From an uncultured Acidimicrobiales bacterium (GTDB lineage Bacteria > Actinomycetota > Acidimicrobiia > Acidimicrobiales > SHLQ01): a stretch of 64,000 nucleotides of DNA. Position numbers and translations under genes: made by a program. Shown in pieces: positions 24,723-33,219 of this stretch. Each line of letters begins with the position of its first letter. Position 1 is the first letter of the stretch. Under the pieces are notes generated by a model. The model made no database searches, was not told where the DNA came from, and saw only the letters and a list, made by a program, of their open reading frames with translations. The DNA is taken from assembly GCA_937922235.1 (NCBI GenBank), contig CAKZVC010000014.1:1-64000 (forward strand), given 5' to 3'.

Positions 24723-25649
24723 TTAGCGGATGTCCGCCTCGATCACGACCTTGTTCCGGCCGCTCTCCTTCGCAGTGAGCAACGCCGCATCAGCAGCTTC
24801 GATCAGGTTGTCGGTCTGATCGGCAGGTGCTTCAGCAATGCCGACCGACAGCGTGACTCGCCCAGTGGGCTGCACTTCTTCACCTTCGAAGTGGGTGGTC
24901 TCCACTGCGTCTCGGATGCGCTCGACAACGGCGTAGCCATTGTCGACGGTTGCACCGGGAAGGAGCGCTACAAACTTCACACCGCTGTAGCGGTAGACAA
25001 CATCGGTGCCGCGGAGGTTGCTGGCGATGAGCTCAGCGACCGAACGGAGTACTTCGTTGCCAGCCTGCTTGCCGTGGGCTTCGTTGTAATAGCGGAAGTC
25101 GTCAATGTCGAACATGGCCAACGACACGGGGATCTTCTTGCCACCCGCATCGGCGACGACCTCGGCGAGGTCGTTGTCGAATCGGCGACGGTTGCCGACA
25201 CCGGTGAGACCATCGAAGTCGACCTTGGCCGAGCTCGTGAATCGTGTCGGCTTCGACTGACGAGCGCCGTACGACTCGGTAGCAAATCGGGCCAGTGCGG
25301 AAAGGGTCTCCACGTGACACGACTCTGCGGCGACGAACCCGGTGACGCGGCCTTCGTACTCGATCGGAATCGCCGAAATGTTGCCTTGACGAACCAGCGT
25401 CTCGTTGGTGAGGCGAACGGCGGTCTCGGAGTGAATGTTGAGAGGCTCACCGGTTCGGGCGTCAGTGCCATCGATCGTGATGAAGCCACCTGTGGCTCCG
25501 GTGAGTTGACTGATCTGGGCAGCTGTTTCAGCCACCATCGCATCGAGCGTCGACGCGCTCACGATCAGCTCCTTTGCTGCCTGGAGCTCGGCCGGAGTTG
25601 GCTCGACGTGTTGTGGGGACTTGTCTTTCCGGCGCAGGGAAAACTTCAC
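24723..25649 (-). CDS. Degenerate GGDEF protein with GAF-like N-terminus
   Basis: A 308-residue cytoplasmic protein. Residues about 20-125 resemble a GAF domain (TGATGGFITIDG, PIEYEGRVTGFVAAE). Residues about 140-305 are a GGDEF domain (DFDGLTGVGNRRRFD, FDIDDFRYYNEAHGKQAG). The signature is SGVKF (222-226) instead of GGDEF, so diguanylate cyclase activity should be lost. The allosteric I-site RGTD (213-216) sits exactly five residues before it, as in active enzymes, so it may bind c-di-GMP as a receptor. Its promoter must lie in the 117 bp separating it from tldE. Confidence 0.87.
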   Translation of the reverse strand: MKFSLRRKDKSPQHVEPTPAELQAAKELIVSASTLDAMVAETAAQISQLTGATGGFITIDGTDARTGEPLNIHSETAVRLTNETLVRQGNISAIPIEYEGRVTGFVAAESCHVETLSALARFATESYGARQSKPTRFTSSAKVDFDGLTGVGNRRRFDNDLAEVVADAGGKKIPVSLAMFDIDDFRYYNEAHGKQAGNEVLRSVAELIASNLRGTDVVYRYSGVKFVALLPGATVDNGYAVVERIRDAVETTHFEGEEVQPTGRVTLSVGIAEAPADQTDNLIEAADAALLTAKESGRNKVVIEADIR

Positions 25650-25766
25650 GAAATTGCTCCTACTCGTACGCCGCCGAACGTGAGATACGTGGTTTCAATC
25701 ACCCCTATAACATCGGCACACCAATGTTGGGGCTGACAGGCCGTTTGACCTATCCGTGGAAAGCTT

Positions 25767-27107
25767 TCACGACCCACTCATGGTGACGTCGGCGATCACC
25801 AAGCTGACGCCGGCAGCCGACATTGGCAGCCAGTCGACATCGCTCCCGACCGCTTGGATATCGCCAAGCATCTTCTGAAGTGTCGACGCGATCGTGATCT
25901 CGCGAAGCGGTTCGCCAAGCGCTCCATTGCGGATGCGTAGGCCCTCAGCCCCAGTGGAGAAGTCGCCGCTGACCGGGTTGACCCCGGAGTGAATGCCGGC
26001 AACGCCCTGAATCAGGACGCCGTTGTCGATGCCGGAAATGAGCTCGGCCTGGCTTTGGGTGCCGGGCTCGAGGAAGAGCGCTCGGGTGCCGACGCGTGGC
26101 ACGGATGAATAGCTCCGCACGGCCGAACCGGTTGATGGGGTGTCCATTCGACGGCCGGTATAGGCGTTGTGCACGAAGGCATTGAGGCGACCGTTCTCGA
26201 CCAGCACATTCCGCCGGCTTGCAAGACCTTCGCCGTCGGTTTCACCCGCCGTAAACGCGTCAGTGTTGGTCGGGTCGTCGACGAGCGTAAACAGCGGTGA
26301 GGCAACCTGATCGTTCAGTCTGTCGGCGAAGAGCGAGTAGCCCTTCAACACCGCATCGCCGTCCATTGTGCCGCCGAGGATGCCCAGGAACTGCGCCGTG
26401 ACGAACGGGTCGAAGACGATCGTGAGCCGTTCGGTTTCGGGCTGCACTGCACCGAGTAGGCGGGTTGCTCGGTCGGCGGCATCGCTTGATGCCTTGCCGA
26501 TGTCGAGAGCGTTTGGGTCTCGGCCAACGCTGAACCCAAAGCCGATCTGGGTATCGCCGTCTTCTTCAGCGAGCGCCGTGATGGCCACGTAGGAACCCGA
26601 CTCGCGGCTCACCGACTCGATGCCGGCGGTGGAGGCGATAGCGCTTTCACTGATCGAGTCGACGTAGTCGGCCGATTCAATGCCGGAGATGCGTGGGTCG
26701 CCAGCGAGCGTTTGTGCTTCGAGGTCGATGGCCAACGCGATCTTTGCGTCGGTGTCCATCGTGGCGACGCGCTCGTCGTAGAGACCGAGCTCGGGCACCG
26801 CTACCCCATCGGGAGCCGCAAGGCCGAGGAACTCGTCCTCGGACCCAAACGGGGTGTTATCGCGTGCTTCGGCCAGAGTTTCAGCGAGCACGTCTTCGTC
26901 GAGCGAACCCGCGTAGGCGAAGCCTTGACGGTTGTTGCGAATGACACGCACGCCAACACCTTGGGATTCGCTGGCGGTGAACTGTTCGATCTCCCCGCCG
27001 TAGACGCGGATCTCGGTGTCTCGGTCATGGACGGCGACCACTTCGATCGCCTCGTCGTCGTTGGCCCAACCAACGACCTTCTTTGCGATCGCTAGCAGAT
27101 CAGTCAT
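25767..27107 (-). CDS. tldE: TldE/PmbA-type metalloprotease partner
   Basis: A 446-residue member of the TldD/PmbA family without the zinc motif, as expected for the TldE (PmbA) half. The N-terminal domain (IRVYGGEIEQFTASESQGVGVRVI) and C-terminal GNFSTG-like segment (PVSGDFSTGAEGLRIRNG) are typical. In E. coli and archaea TldD/TldE forms a heterodimer that unfolds and cuts peptides, including microcin precursors and CcdA antitoxin. Its ATG shares one base with the tldD stop (TAATG), so the two are translationally coupled. Confidence 0.92.
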   Translation of the reverse strand: MTDLLAIAKKVVGWANDDEAIEVVAVHDRDTEIRVYGGEIEQFTASESQGVGVRVIRNNRQGFAYAGSLDEDVLAETLAEARDNTPFGSEDEFLGLAAPDGVAVPELGLYDERVATMDTDAKIALAIDLEAQTLAGDPRISGIESADYVDSISESAIASTAGIESVSRESGSYVAITALAEEDGDTQIGFGFSVGRDPNALDIGKASSDAADRATRLLGAVQPETERLTIVFDPFVTAQFLGILGGTMDGDAVLKGYSLFADRLNDQVASPLFTLVDDPTNTDAFTAGETDGEGLASRRNVLVENGRLNAFVHNAYTGRRMDTPSTGSAVRSYSSVPRVGTRALFLEPGTQSQAELISGIDNGVLIQGVAGIHSGVNPVSGDFSTGAEGLRIRNGALGEPLREITIASTLQKMLGDIQAVGSDVDWLPMSAAGVSLVIADVTMSGS

Positions 27108-28507
27108 TACGCAGCGGTACCGCCGACGGTCATGCTGGTGACACGGAGCGTTGGCGTTCCGTCGCCGACTGGCACGCCTTGACCGTCCTTGCCGCAGGTG
27201 CCTGGGTGGCCCATTGCGAAGTCGTTGCCGAGGGCGTCGATGCGGTTGAGCACCTCCGGGCCGTTGCCGATGAGGTTGCCCTCACGGATGGGCTCGGTGA
27301 TCTTGCCGTCTTCGATGAGGTAGGCCTCGGTCATACCGAAGACGAAGTCGCCCGTTGCCGTGTTGACCTGGCCACCACCGAGCTGAGCCACGTAGATGCC
27401 ATTTGGCGTCGACGCAATGATGTCGGCTGGGTTGTCTTCGCCACCGGTGATGTAGGTGTTCGTCATGCGAACCATCGGCAGGTGCTGATAGCTCTGCCGG
27501 CGACCATTGCCAGAAGACGGACGGCCTTCCTTGCGAGCTCGGAGCTGGTCGTACATGTAGTCGGTGAGGATGCCGTCTTGGATAAGCACGTTGCGCTGCG
27601 CCGGGCGGCCCTCATCGTCGATGGCGAAGTTGCCCCACTCGGCCGACATGGTGCCGTCGTCGATGAGCGTGACGAGCGGGCTGGCCACCTGTTCACCCAT
27701 GCGGCCAGCAAAGACCGATGCCGACTTGGCGACGAGGTCGGCCTCGAGGCCATGACCACATGCTTCGTGGAAGAGCACGCCACCGCCACCTGGGCCGACA
27801 ACGATCGTCTGGGCGCCACTTGGTGCCGGGCGTGCGGCGAGCTTGGTGATGGCGCGGTTCGCTGCGGTGCGAGCCATCTCCGAAACGTCGTGGTGATCGA
27901 ACGTTTCGAAGCCGATCGTTCGACCGTGGCTCTCGCGTCCGGTTTGCATGCCGGTGTCGCCAATGGCCACGCAGTTGATCGAAAAGAGTGTGCGCACCTG
28001 GTCGTCGCCGGCGAGAAGCCCGTCGGAGTTCGCAACGAGGATTTTGCGACGGCTATCGCCGTAGCGAGCGCTGACCTGCGAAATCGAATCGCCGGTAGCA
28101 CGGGCGGCCTCGTCGGCTCGCTGGAGGAGCTCGACCTTGGTGGCCTTGGCGACGGTCTCGGGGAAGGTCTCGATCTCGATGTCGCGGCTGGCGTGCTGTC
28201 GTTCGAGGGTGACCTTGCGGACACCACCGCCGCCGCCGCGGGCTGCAGCAGATGCAGCTTCGGCAGCTTTACGGAGGCCGTTCTCGCTGAGGTCGGCAGT
28301 GTGCGCGAAGCCAGTCGTGTCGCCGGCGACGACGCGAATGCCCGCTCCACGGTCGCGCCCAGACGTGAGCTCCTCGATCTTTCCGTCGTCGAGAAACGCC
28401 GATGAGTTGCGCTTGTCTTCAACAAAGACCTCCGCAAAATCGGCGCCTCCGAGAAGCGCGGTATCAAGAGTGGAAGCTACGAGGGCGTCTTCGAGCACGT
28501 CGACCAA
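27107..28507 (-). CDS. tldD: TldD zinc metalloprotease
   Basis: A 466-residue catalytic half of the TldD/TldE protease. The zinc-binding HEACGHGLEAD (HExxxH, about residue 250) and the third ligand region around the C-terminal half (TPNGIYVAQLGGGQVNTATGDF) are present. The gene starts MVDVLEDALVAS at 28507, next to the divergent region before the thioesterase. No microcin or ribosomally made peptide gene is visible in the neighbourhood, so a housekeeping role is more likely than peptide maturation. Confidence 0.93.
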   Translation of the reverse strand: MVDVLEDALVASTLDTALLGGADFAEVFVEDKRNSSAFLDDGKIEELTSGRDRGAGIRVVAGDTTGFAHTADLSENGLRKAAEAASAAARGGGGGVRKVTLERQHASRDIEIETFPETVAKATKVELLQRADEAARATGDSISQVSARYGDSRRKILVANSDGLLAGDDQVRTLFSINCVAIGDTGMQTGRESHGRTIGFETFDHHDVSEMARTAANRAITKLAARPAPSGAQTIVVGPGGGGVLFHEACGHGLEADLVAKSASVFAGRMGEQVASPLVTLIDDGTMSAEWGNFAIDDEGRPAQRNVLIQDGILTDYMYDQLRARKEGRPSSGNGRRQSYQHLPMVRMTNTYITGGEDNPADIIASTPNGIYVAQLGGGQVNTATGDFVFGMTEAYLIEDGKITEPIREGNLIGNGPEVLNRIDALGNDFAMGHPGTCGKDGQGVPVGDGTPTLRVTSMTVGGTAA

Positions 28508-28599
28508 CTTTCAAGGTAGGTACTTCAATGTATCGACCGTGTTCGGTCGCGGTTGATTAAATGCCTGGTGTTGACGGGCATGGGTTCTAGGATTCGGCC

Positions 28600-28974
28600 G
28601 TGGCATTAGAACTCGGGCTCACCGGAACAGCGCAGATGACCGTCGGCGAAGGCGACACGGCAATCGTCCACGGCACCGGCGATGTTGCTGTCCTCAGCAC
28701 CCCTCGCCTACTGCAGCTCATGCAGGAAGCAACGATGGACGCCCTCGATGGCCACCTGCCCGAAGGCATGATCACCGCTGGCCTGCGGATCAACCTCGAC
28801 CACTTGCACGGAAGCGGCGTTGGCACCGAAGTCAGCGCAAGCGCAGTGCTCACCCGCCTCGAAGGCCGCCGCCTCATCTTCGAAGCCGAAGCCAACGCCA
28901 ACGACCGAGTCGTAGGCATCGGCCGAATCATCCGAGTCCAAATCGACAAAGAGCGCTTCCTCTCAAGCCTGTAG
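28600..28974 (+). CDS. Hotdog-fold thioesterase, fluoroacetyl-CoA thioesterase-like
   Basis: A 124-residue single hotdog domain starting with GTG at 28600. It resembles the FlK-like thioesterase group (GTGDVAVLSTPRLLQLMQEATMDAL, GLRINLDHLHGSGVG). Such proteins hydrolyse small acyl-CoA thioesters and keep Thr, Glu and His residues equivalent to TPRLL, QEAT and DHLH here. Its substrate is unknown; it is far from the paa genes and not a PaaI homologue by sequence feel. A strong hairpin follows the stop. Confidence 0.8.
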   Translation: MALELGLTGTAQMTVGEGDTAIVHGTGDVAVLSTPRLLQLMQEATMDALDGHLPEGMITAGLRINLDHLHGSGVGTEVSASAVLTRLEGRRLIFEAEANANDRVVGIGRIIRVQIDKERFLSSL

Positions 28975-28997
28975 GCCAGCGGAGTTTCCTGAAATTT

Positions 28998-29032
28998 GAT
29001 GCGTAGTGGGCGGTAACCGCCCACCACGCATC
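28998..29032 (+). terminator. Hairpin after the thioesterase gene
   Basis: GATGCGTAGTGGGCGGT and ACCGCCCACCACGCATC form 17-bp arms with one mismatch, 23 bases past the thioesterase stop. There is no T-run, but the stem is long and GC-rich. It isolates the thioesterase gene from the MerR promoter at 29062. Confidence 0.65.
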
Positions 29033-29061
29033 ACAGATCGCTAGCGCGCGTACATTTTGCC

Positions 29062-29092
29062 TTGACCCTCACCTGGGTGAGGCTGCCATTGT
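29062..29092 (+). promoter_or_regulatory. MerR-type promoter
   Basis: TTGACC (29062-29067) and CATTGT (29087-29092) are separated by 19 bp, the long spacer typical of MerR-controlled promoters. The spacer holds the inverted repeat CCTCAC-CTGG-GTGAGG (29067-29082). The GTG start codon at 29099 is seven bases after the -10 box, so the mRNA is probably leaderless. The gene itself encodes a MerR protein, so autoregulation by promoter untwisting is expected. Confidence 0.72.
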
Positions 29093-29098
29093 GTTCGC

Positions 29099-29908
29099 GT
29101 GCACGAAAAACGAGACCAATACCAGATCGGTGAGTTTGCCCAACTCGTGGGACTCAGCATTCCGCAGCTGAGACGCTACGACCGACTCCAACTGCTCGCC
29201 CCCGAAGGACGATCTCCCGCCGGATACCGTTATTACAGTTCCGGGCAGACTGCAGCAGGTCGGGTGATCGCGCTGTTGCGTTCTATGGACATGCCCATCG
29301 CCGACATCCGCCAAATCCTCGGGGGTCTGGAAGAGTCGGAACGACAGCAACTCCTCAAGGACCATCGTGCCCGCCTCGAAGAGCGCTTGTCAGAAGTCCG
29401 ACGATTGCTCGCTGCAGTTGACCAACTCGCAAATGAAGGCGACTCGACTACGCAGGTTGCTCTTGAACCACCAGCATGGCTTCACTTCCTGCCGCATTTA
29501 CCGGTCAGCAATATGGCGCGCTCAATCGCCTACTTCTGCGAAGTGTTGGGGTTCCGGCTCGCCTGGCAAACAACCGACAAACGGCTCAGTGCGATCGCCA
29601 GCGGACCGATCGAGGTTCTGCTTCTGACGCCGTGGGACGGTGTCGGCTCCCCGCCAACCCAATCTGCATACGTGTATGTCGAAGACCCGGACACGCTGTA
29701 TGCAGAATATGAACAGGCCGGCGCCACGATCATCGACGCAGTCGCTTCACGCCCGAATGGCATGCGCGACTTCGTTGTGGCCGACCCCGACGGGCACCTG
29801 TTCGTTCTTGGTCGGGGTGAAGAGCAAGCGCTACGGGACGCTGCCAGCTACTACGGACTTGATGAGAACGAGATCATGTCGAACCCTGATTGGCTCGAAG
29901 CCAGGTAA
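29099..29908 (+). CDS. MerR regulator fused to a glyoxalase/bleomycin-resistance domain
   Basis: A 269-residue fusion starting with GTG. Residues about 8-75 are the MerR winged helix (YQIGEFAQLVGLSIPQLRRYD, RSPAGYRYY), 80-115 the dimer coiled coil, and about 125-245 a VOC/glyoxalase-like fold (HLPVSNMARSIAYFCEVLGF, DFVVADPDGHLFVLG). In this architecture the VOC domain is thought to be the ligand sensor in place of the small effector domain of classical MerR proteins. The target may be its own promoter (29062-29092). No drug or aldehyde resistance gene lies next to it. Confidence 0.9.
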   Translation: MHEKRDQYQIGEFAQLVGLSIPQLRRYDRLQLLAPEGRSPAGYRYYSSGQTAAGRVIALLRSMDMPIADIRQILGGLEESERQQLLKDHRARLEERLSEVRRLLAAVDQLANEGDSTTQVALEPPAWLHFLPHLPVSNMARSIAYFCEVLGFRLAWQTTDKRLSAIASGPIEVLLLTPWDGVGSPPTQSAYVYVEDPDTLYAEYEQAGATIIDAVASRPNGMRDFVVADPDGHLFVLGRGEEQALRDAASYYGLDENEIMSNPDWLEAR

Positions 29909-29950
29909 CGGGCCGACCTTCTGGCGCTACCGACTTGGCCCGCAGCGTGG

Positions 29951-30694
29951 TCAGCGGGCCTTCTGCGCGACATACACCCACTCTTTGCCGGGGCGGTCAG
30001 GGGCGTCGCGGATCGAGTCGATGACGTAACCGGTCTTCTTGAGCGATTCCGCTATCTCCGCTTGGCTGCGAAACCGAAGAGTCGAGTCTGACGTGAGAAA
30101 TGCACCGTCCTCCGAAAAGCGATAGCTATGTCGAAACGACACAAAGGGCAGCGACACGTCCAAGAGATCGATCCACGTCTCGATCTCGCCACCTGTGTCC
30201 AGCGGTACCACCCGAAACGAACGTTCGCGAGTCCAGTTCTCCCACGCTCGCATCGATGGATCTCGAGTCTCAAAGACGAAATAGCCATTCTGACGCAGCG
30301 CGTTTCTGATGCTTGTTAGCGACGAAACCCATGCGGCGTCCTCGGTAAATACCTGTGCAACGTTGCCCGTCATGACCGCGAGGTCTCCCGACAAAGGGTC
30401 GAGTGCCGTGGCGTCACCTCTGATCCATCGAACCCGATCTGCGTACGGTTTCAGCCGAGCGACATCGAGCGATGCTTGTGCCGGATCGACACCAACAACC
30501 ACGTACCCACTTCCGGTCAACATGCACGCCAGGGTTCCGGTGCCGCACCCCACGTCGAGAACGTCAGCAGCGCCGAACTCTTCTGCGATCGCTACGTAGT
30601 GATCGAGATCGCCTCGGTCCGCATCTACCAAATCGTAAATCGCAGCCAAGCGAGGGTTAGCGAAGATCTCGTCGGGCACACCAGACCCAACCAT
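29951..30694 (-). CDS. SAM-dependent methyltransferase
   Basis: A 247-residue class I methyltransferase with motif I VLDVGCGTGTLAC (about residue 45), the acidic end of strand two in VGVDPAQ, and GDLAVMTGNVAQVF as the later strand. The substrate is not predictable. Its ATG follows the stop of the propeller gene with no gap (TAGATG), so it is translationally coupled to that secreted protein's gene despite acting in the cytoplasm. Confidence 0.86.
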   Translation of the reverse strand: MVGSGVPDEIFANPRLAAIYDLVDADRGDLDHYVAIAEEFGAADVLDVGCGTGTLACMLTGSGYVVVGVDPAQASLDVARLKPYADRVRWIRGDATALDPLSGDLAVMTGNVAQVFTEDAAWVSSLTSIRNALRQNGYFVFETRDPSMRAWENWTRERSFRVVPLDTGGEIETWIDLLDVSLPFVSFRHSYRFSEDGAFLTSDSTLRFRSQAEIAESLKKTGYVIDSIRDAPDRPGKEWVYVAQKAR

Positions 30695-33121
30695 CTAACG
30701 AATCGGGAATCTGGCGAGGCCGTCTCTGGAGACTCGGTCGGCGCTGGTCATCGCTCCGCCTACGAGGACCTCGCTGGCACCGTCGTCTGTTGGGATGATC
30801 GTGACAGCGTCGAGGCCGCGCACCGAGTCGACGTCGGGGTCCCACGGGATGATCTCGCCGGTGGTGGCGTCGATGGCGGTGACCTTCTCATACGCCACAT
30901 GACTGTCGGGGTAATCACGGCGATCTTCTGGCTCGAAGCCCGGCTGGTAGGTGCCGACCGACTCGTAGTGTCCGCCGAAGATCACCATGTTCGACACCGG
31001 GTCGACCGCACACGCCTGGATGCCGCCGTCGGTGACTGGGCCCCATGGGGTTCCGTTCACCATTGCGGCAGCGCCGGTCTGCAGGTCGAACTTGCCGTGG
31101 TTGAACTGGTTCGGCCGGGGTTGGGTCTTCGAGCGTTGGCCGAACCACTGGTCGGCGTTGCCGTTGGGGTCGTCCGCCTCCCCGTCATGGTCGTAGGCCG
31201 TCCACGTCAATCCTGGTGTTGGAGAGATCATCCACCAATCGCCACACGCAAGAACCGAACCGTCGGGCATGGCCACGACGTCTTTGACCTGCGGGATGGG
31301 GTCGGTGCCGACGTTGTTGTCGCCGATGCTCGGCATGAAGTCGGTGAGCTCGCCCGTCGTCAGGTCGAACGCAGCGAGCGAGTTACGCGGTTCACCGTTG
31401 ATCTTCTGGAACGAGCCTCCAACAACCAGCGTGTCGTCGATGGCAGTGATGGCGAGGACAACGGCGAACGGGTCGTCGTTACCAAGGCCGATCGTCGCCC
31501 GGATGTTCGGACGGAACTCGGTGTCGACCGCACCGGTTGCATCAGGCCCGACAGCAACCCGAATCAGACGGTTCGCCTGGGCACCGTCCGCTCGACGGAT
31601 GCCACCGCCAACGTAGAGCCAGTCGTCGTGGAGCTCGAGGGCTGACACGCTGCCCCGAATGTCAGGACGCCACGTGGGGTCGACATCGCCGGTTCGTGGG
31701 TCGACTCGAATTAGTGAGACGGCGGTCGTTGCGAATTCGGCTGGAGGTTCGACATCGCCGAACGCTCGACGGGTCAGTCGGAACTTGCCGCCGACGTACA
31801 GCCAGGTGCCGTCGTAGGCCAAGGCCCGAACCCGCTCGTTGACCACGGCGTCGCCTTGCGGCGTCATCGAGGCGATCTCGATCGGCACGTTCAAGTCGGT
31901 CACCGTGCCGGTGGTGAGGTCGCACCCGAATACGCCCATGCGCTTCAGGCCGCGCGTGGCCTCGCCGTTCTCCTTGTCGAACGGCGCGTCGTAGGCCCGC
32001 TGAAACCGGCCGCCGACAACGGCAATGTCGGTTCCGTCGAGCTCGATGTGTTCGATCGCTCGAACCCACAGCGCCGAAAGGTTCGGCGGGTCGTTCTGGC
32101 CCCGCTCGACGATCTCACCGGCCCGAGCAATGCGGGTTTCGTCGGCTTGCTCGGTGCGACACATCGACGCGCTGGTTGACGGCCGGATCGGGGTCGTGTG
32201 CGCGGCACACTCGTCGCGCAGGGCCCACTCGACCGCACCGACGAACAATGCAATGCCATCGCCGGTGTAGGTGGCCTGGCTCGATCCGTTCGAGGGGAAC
32301 GCCACCCGGCAGGCAATCGCTGTGTCGCTGGCATCAACGTACGCCCACCCAAGTCGGTCTCCCGGCTCGAAGGCCACGAGCGCGCCACCGTCGGGACCCA
32401 TCCCAACGACGTCGGCGGCAGTATCGCCAGTTGGTTCGGCACCCGCAGCCCACGCCCGGCCCACCATGTACTTGCCGAACGTGAACAGGCGAACATCAGC
32501 AACCGTGCCGGCCGCGGGAGAATCGGCCGTGACACCGTGTCGGGCGTTGAGAAGGTTTGCGATTTCGTGCGAGCGGTCGACCGTGATGCGCTGCAAGGGT
32601 TGCAGCGGTGTCGTTGCATCAGCCGCGCGCTCGGCAAGGCCGAGGGCATTCCAGTTCGCCGGCTTCAACGCCACGATCGGCACGGCCGCCTTCAAATAGA
32701 ACGGCTGAAAAGTCTTGCTGGTGGTCGACGCCGTGATGACCACCAAGTCGGTGTCGTGAAGGTGCTCGGGTTCGACCTCGTCGTCATCCACGACCGTGAT
32801 GTCAGTGAAGCCGCCGAGGATCGATGCGAGCTGCAGCTCGACGCGGTTGGCTCCGTCAAGAATTCGGAAGAACCCGCGGCCCGGCTCGGCTTGAAAGGAG
32901 CCGTCATCGAGGTTCTCGACAACCAACAGAACACGAGGCCGTGCAGGTTCATCAGTCTGTGCCACAGGATCGGCAACCGGTTGATCAGGAAGGCCCTGGG
33001 CACCCGCTGAAACCACGGGCAAACCCGCCACGAGCATCGACGTCATCAGCACGGCGAGTACGACCGACCGCACGCTGAACGCGCTGAACTCTTGCAACTT
33101 GCCGCCCCACAGATTCGCCAC
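30695..33121 (-). CDS. Secreted beta-propeller protein with N-terminal ThuA-like region
   Basis: An 808-residue exported protein; the signal peptide runs to about residue 42 (MLVAGLPVVSAGAQ). Residues about 60-300 resemble a class I glutamine-amidotransferase/ThuA-like fold (RPRVLLVVENL, DTDLVVITAS, VPIVALKPANW). From about 340 on, repeated blades of the DUF5122 or delta-60 type appear (YDGTWLYVGGKF, HDDWLYVGGGI, DDTLVVGGSFQKING), each followed by a D..TG stretch. Such propellers are common in actinobacterial surface proteins of unknown function. The methyltransferase gene is coupled directly behind. Confidence 0.75.
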   Translation of the reverse strand: MANLWGGKLQEFSAFSVRSVVLAVLMTSMLVAGLPVVSAGAQGLPDQPVADPVAQTDEPARPRVLLVVENLDDGSFQAEPGRGFFRILDGANRVELQLASILGGFTDITVVDDDEVEPEHLHDTDLVVITASTTSKTFQPFYLKAAVPIVALKPANWNALGLAERAADATTPLQPLQRITVDRSHEIANLLNARHGVTADSPAAGTVADVRLFTFGKYMVGRAWAAGAEPTGDTAADVVGMGPDGGALVAFEPGDRLGWAYVDASDTAIACRVAFPSNGSSQATYTGDGIALFVGAVEWALRDECAAHTTPIRPSTSASMCRTEQADETRIARAGEIVERGQNDPPNLSALWVRAIEHIELDGTDIAVVGGRFQRAYDAPFDKENGEATRGLKRMGVFGCDLTTGTVTDLNVPIEIASMTPQGDAVVNERVRALAYDGTWLYVGGKFRLTRRAFGDVEPPAEFATTAVSLIRVDPRTGDVDPTWRPDIRGSVSALELHDDWLYVGGGIRRADGAQANRLIRVAVGPDATGAVDTEFRPNIRATIGLGNDDPFAVVLAITAIDDTLVVGGSFQKINGEPRNSLAAFDLTTGELTDFMPSIGDNNVGTDPIPQVKDVVAMPDGSVLACGDWWMISPTPGLTWTAYDHDGEADDPNGNADQWFGQRSKTQPRPNQFNHGKFDLQTGAAAMVNGTPWGPVTDGGIQACAVDPVSNMVIFGGHYESVGTYQPGFEPEDRRDYPDSHVAYEKVTAIDATTGEIIPWDPDVDSVRGLDAVTIIPTDDGASEVLVGGAMTSADRVSRDGLARFPIR

Positions 33122-33219
33122 ACCCGGACTCTAGCAACACGCAGCGCGCGATTGTCGTGACGAACGAATGCTCCGCCGCGTCGTTCTCGACTGTCTCAAC
33201 TCCGATAACGTGACAAGCA

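Noticed and set aside
25759..25768. GAAAGCTTTC palindrome at the end of tldE
   Set aside because: A 10-bp palindrome overlapping a stop codon with no promoter elements nearby; likely chance.
27083..28405. 440-codon frame opposite tldD
   Set aside because: Low-complexity antisense composition; tldD on the other strand has a clear zinc motif and full-length family match.
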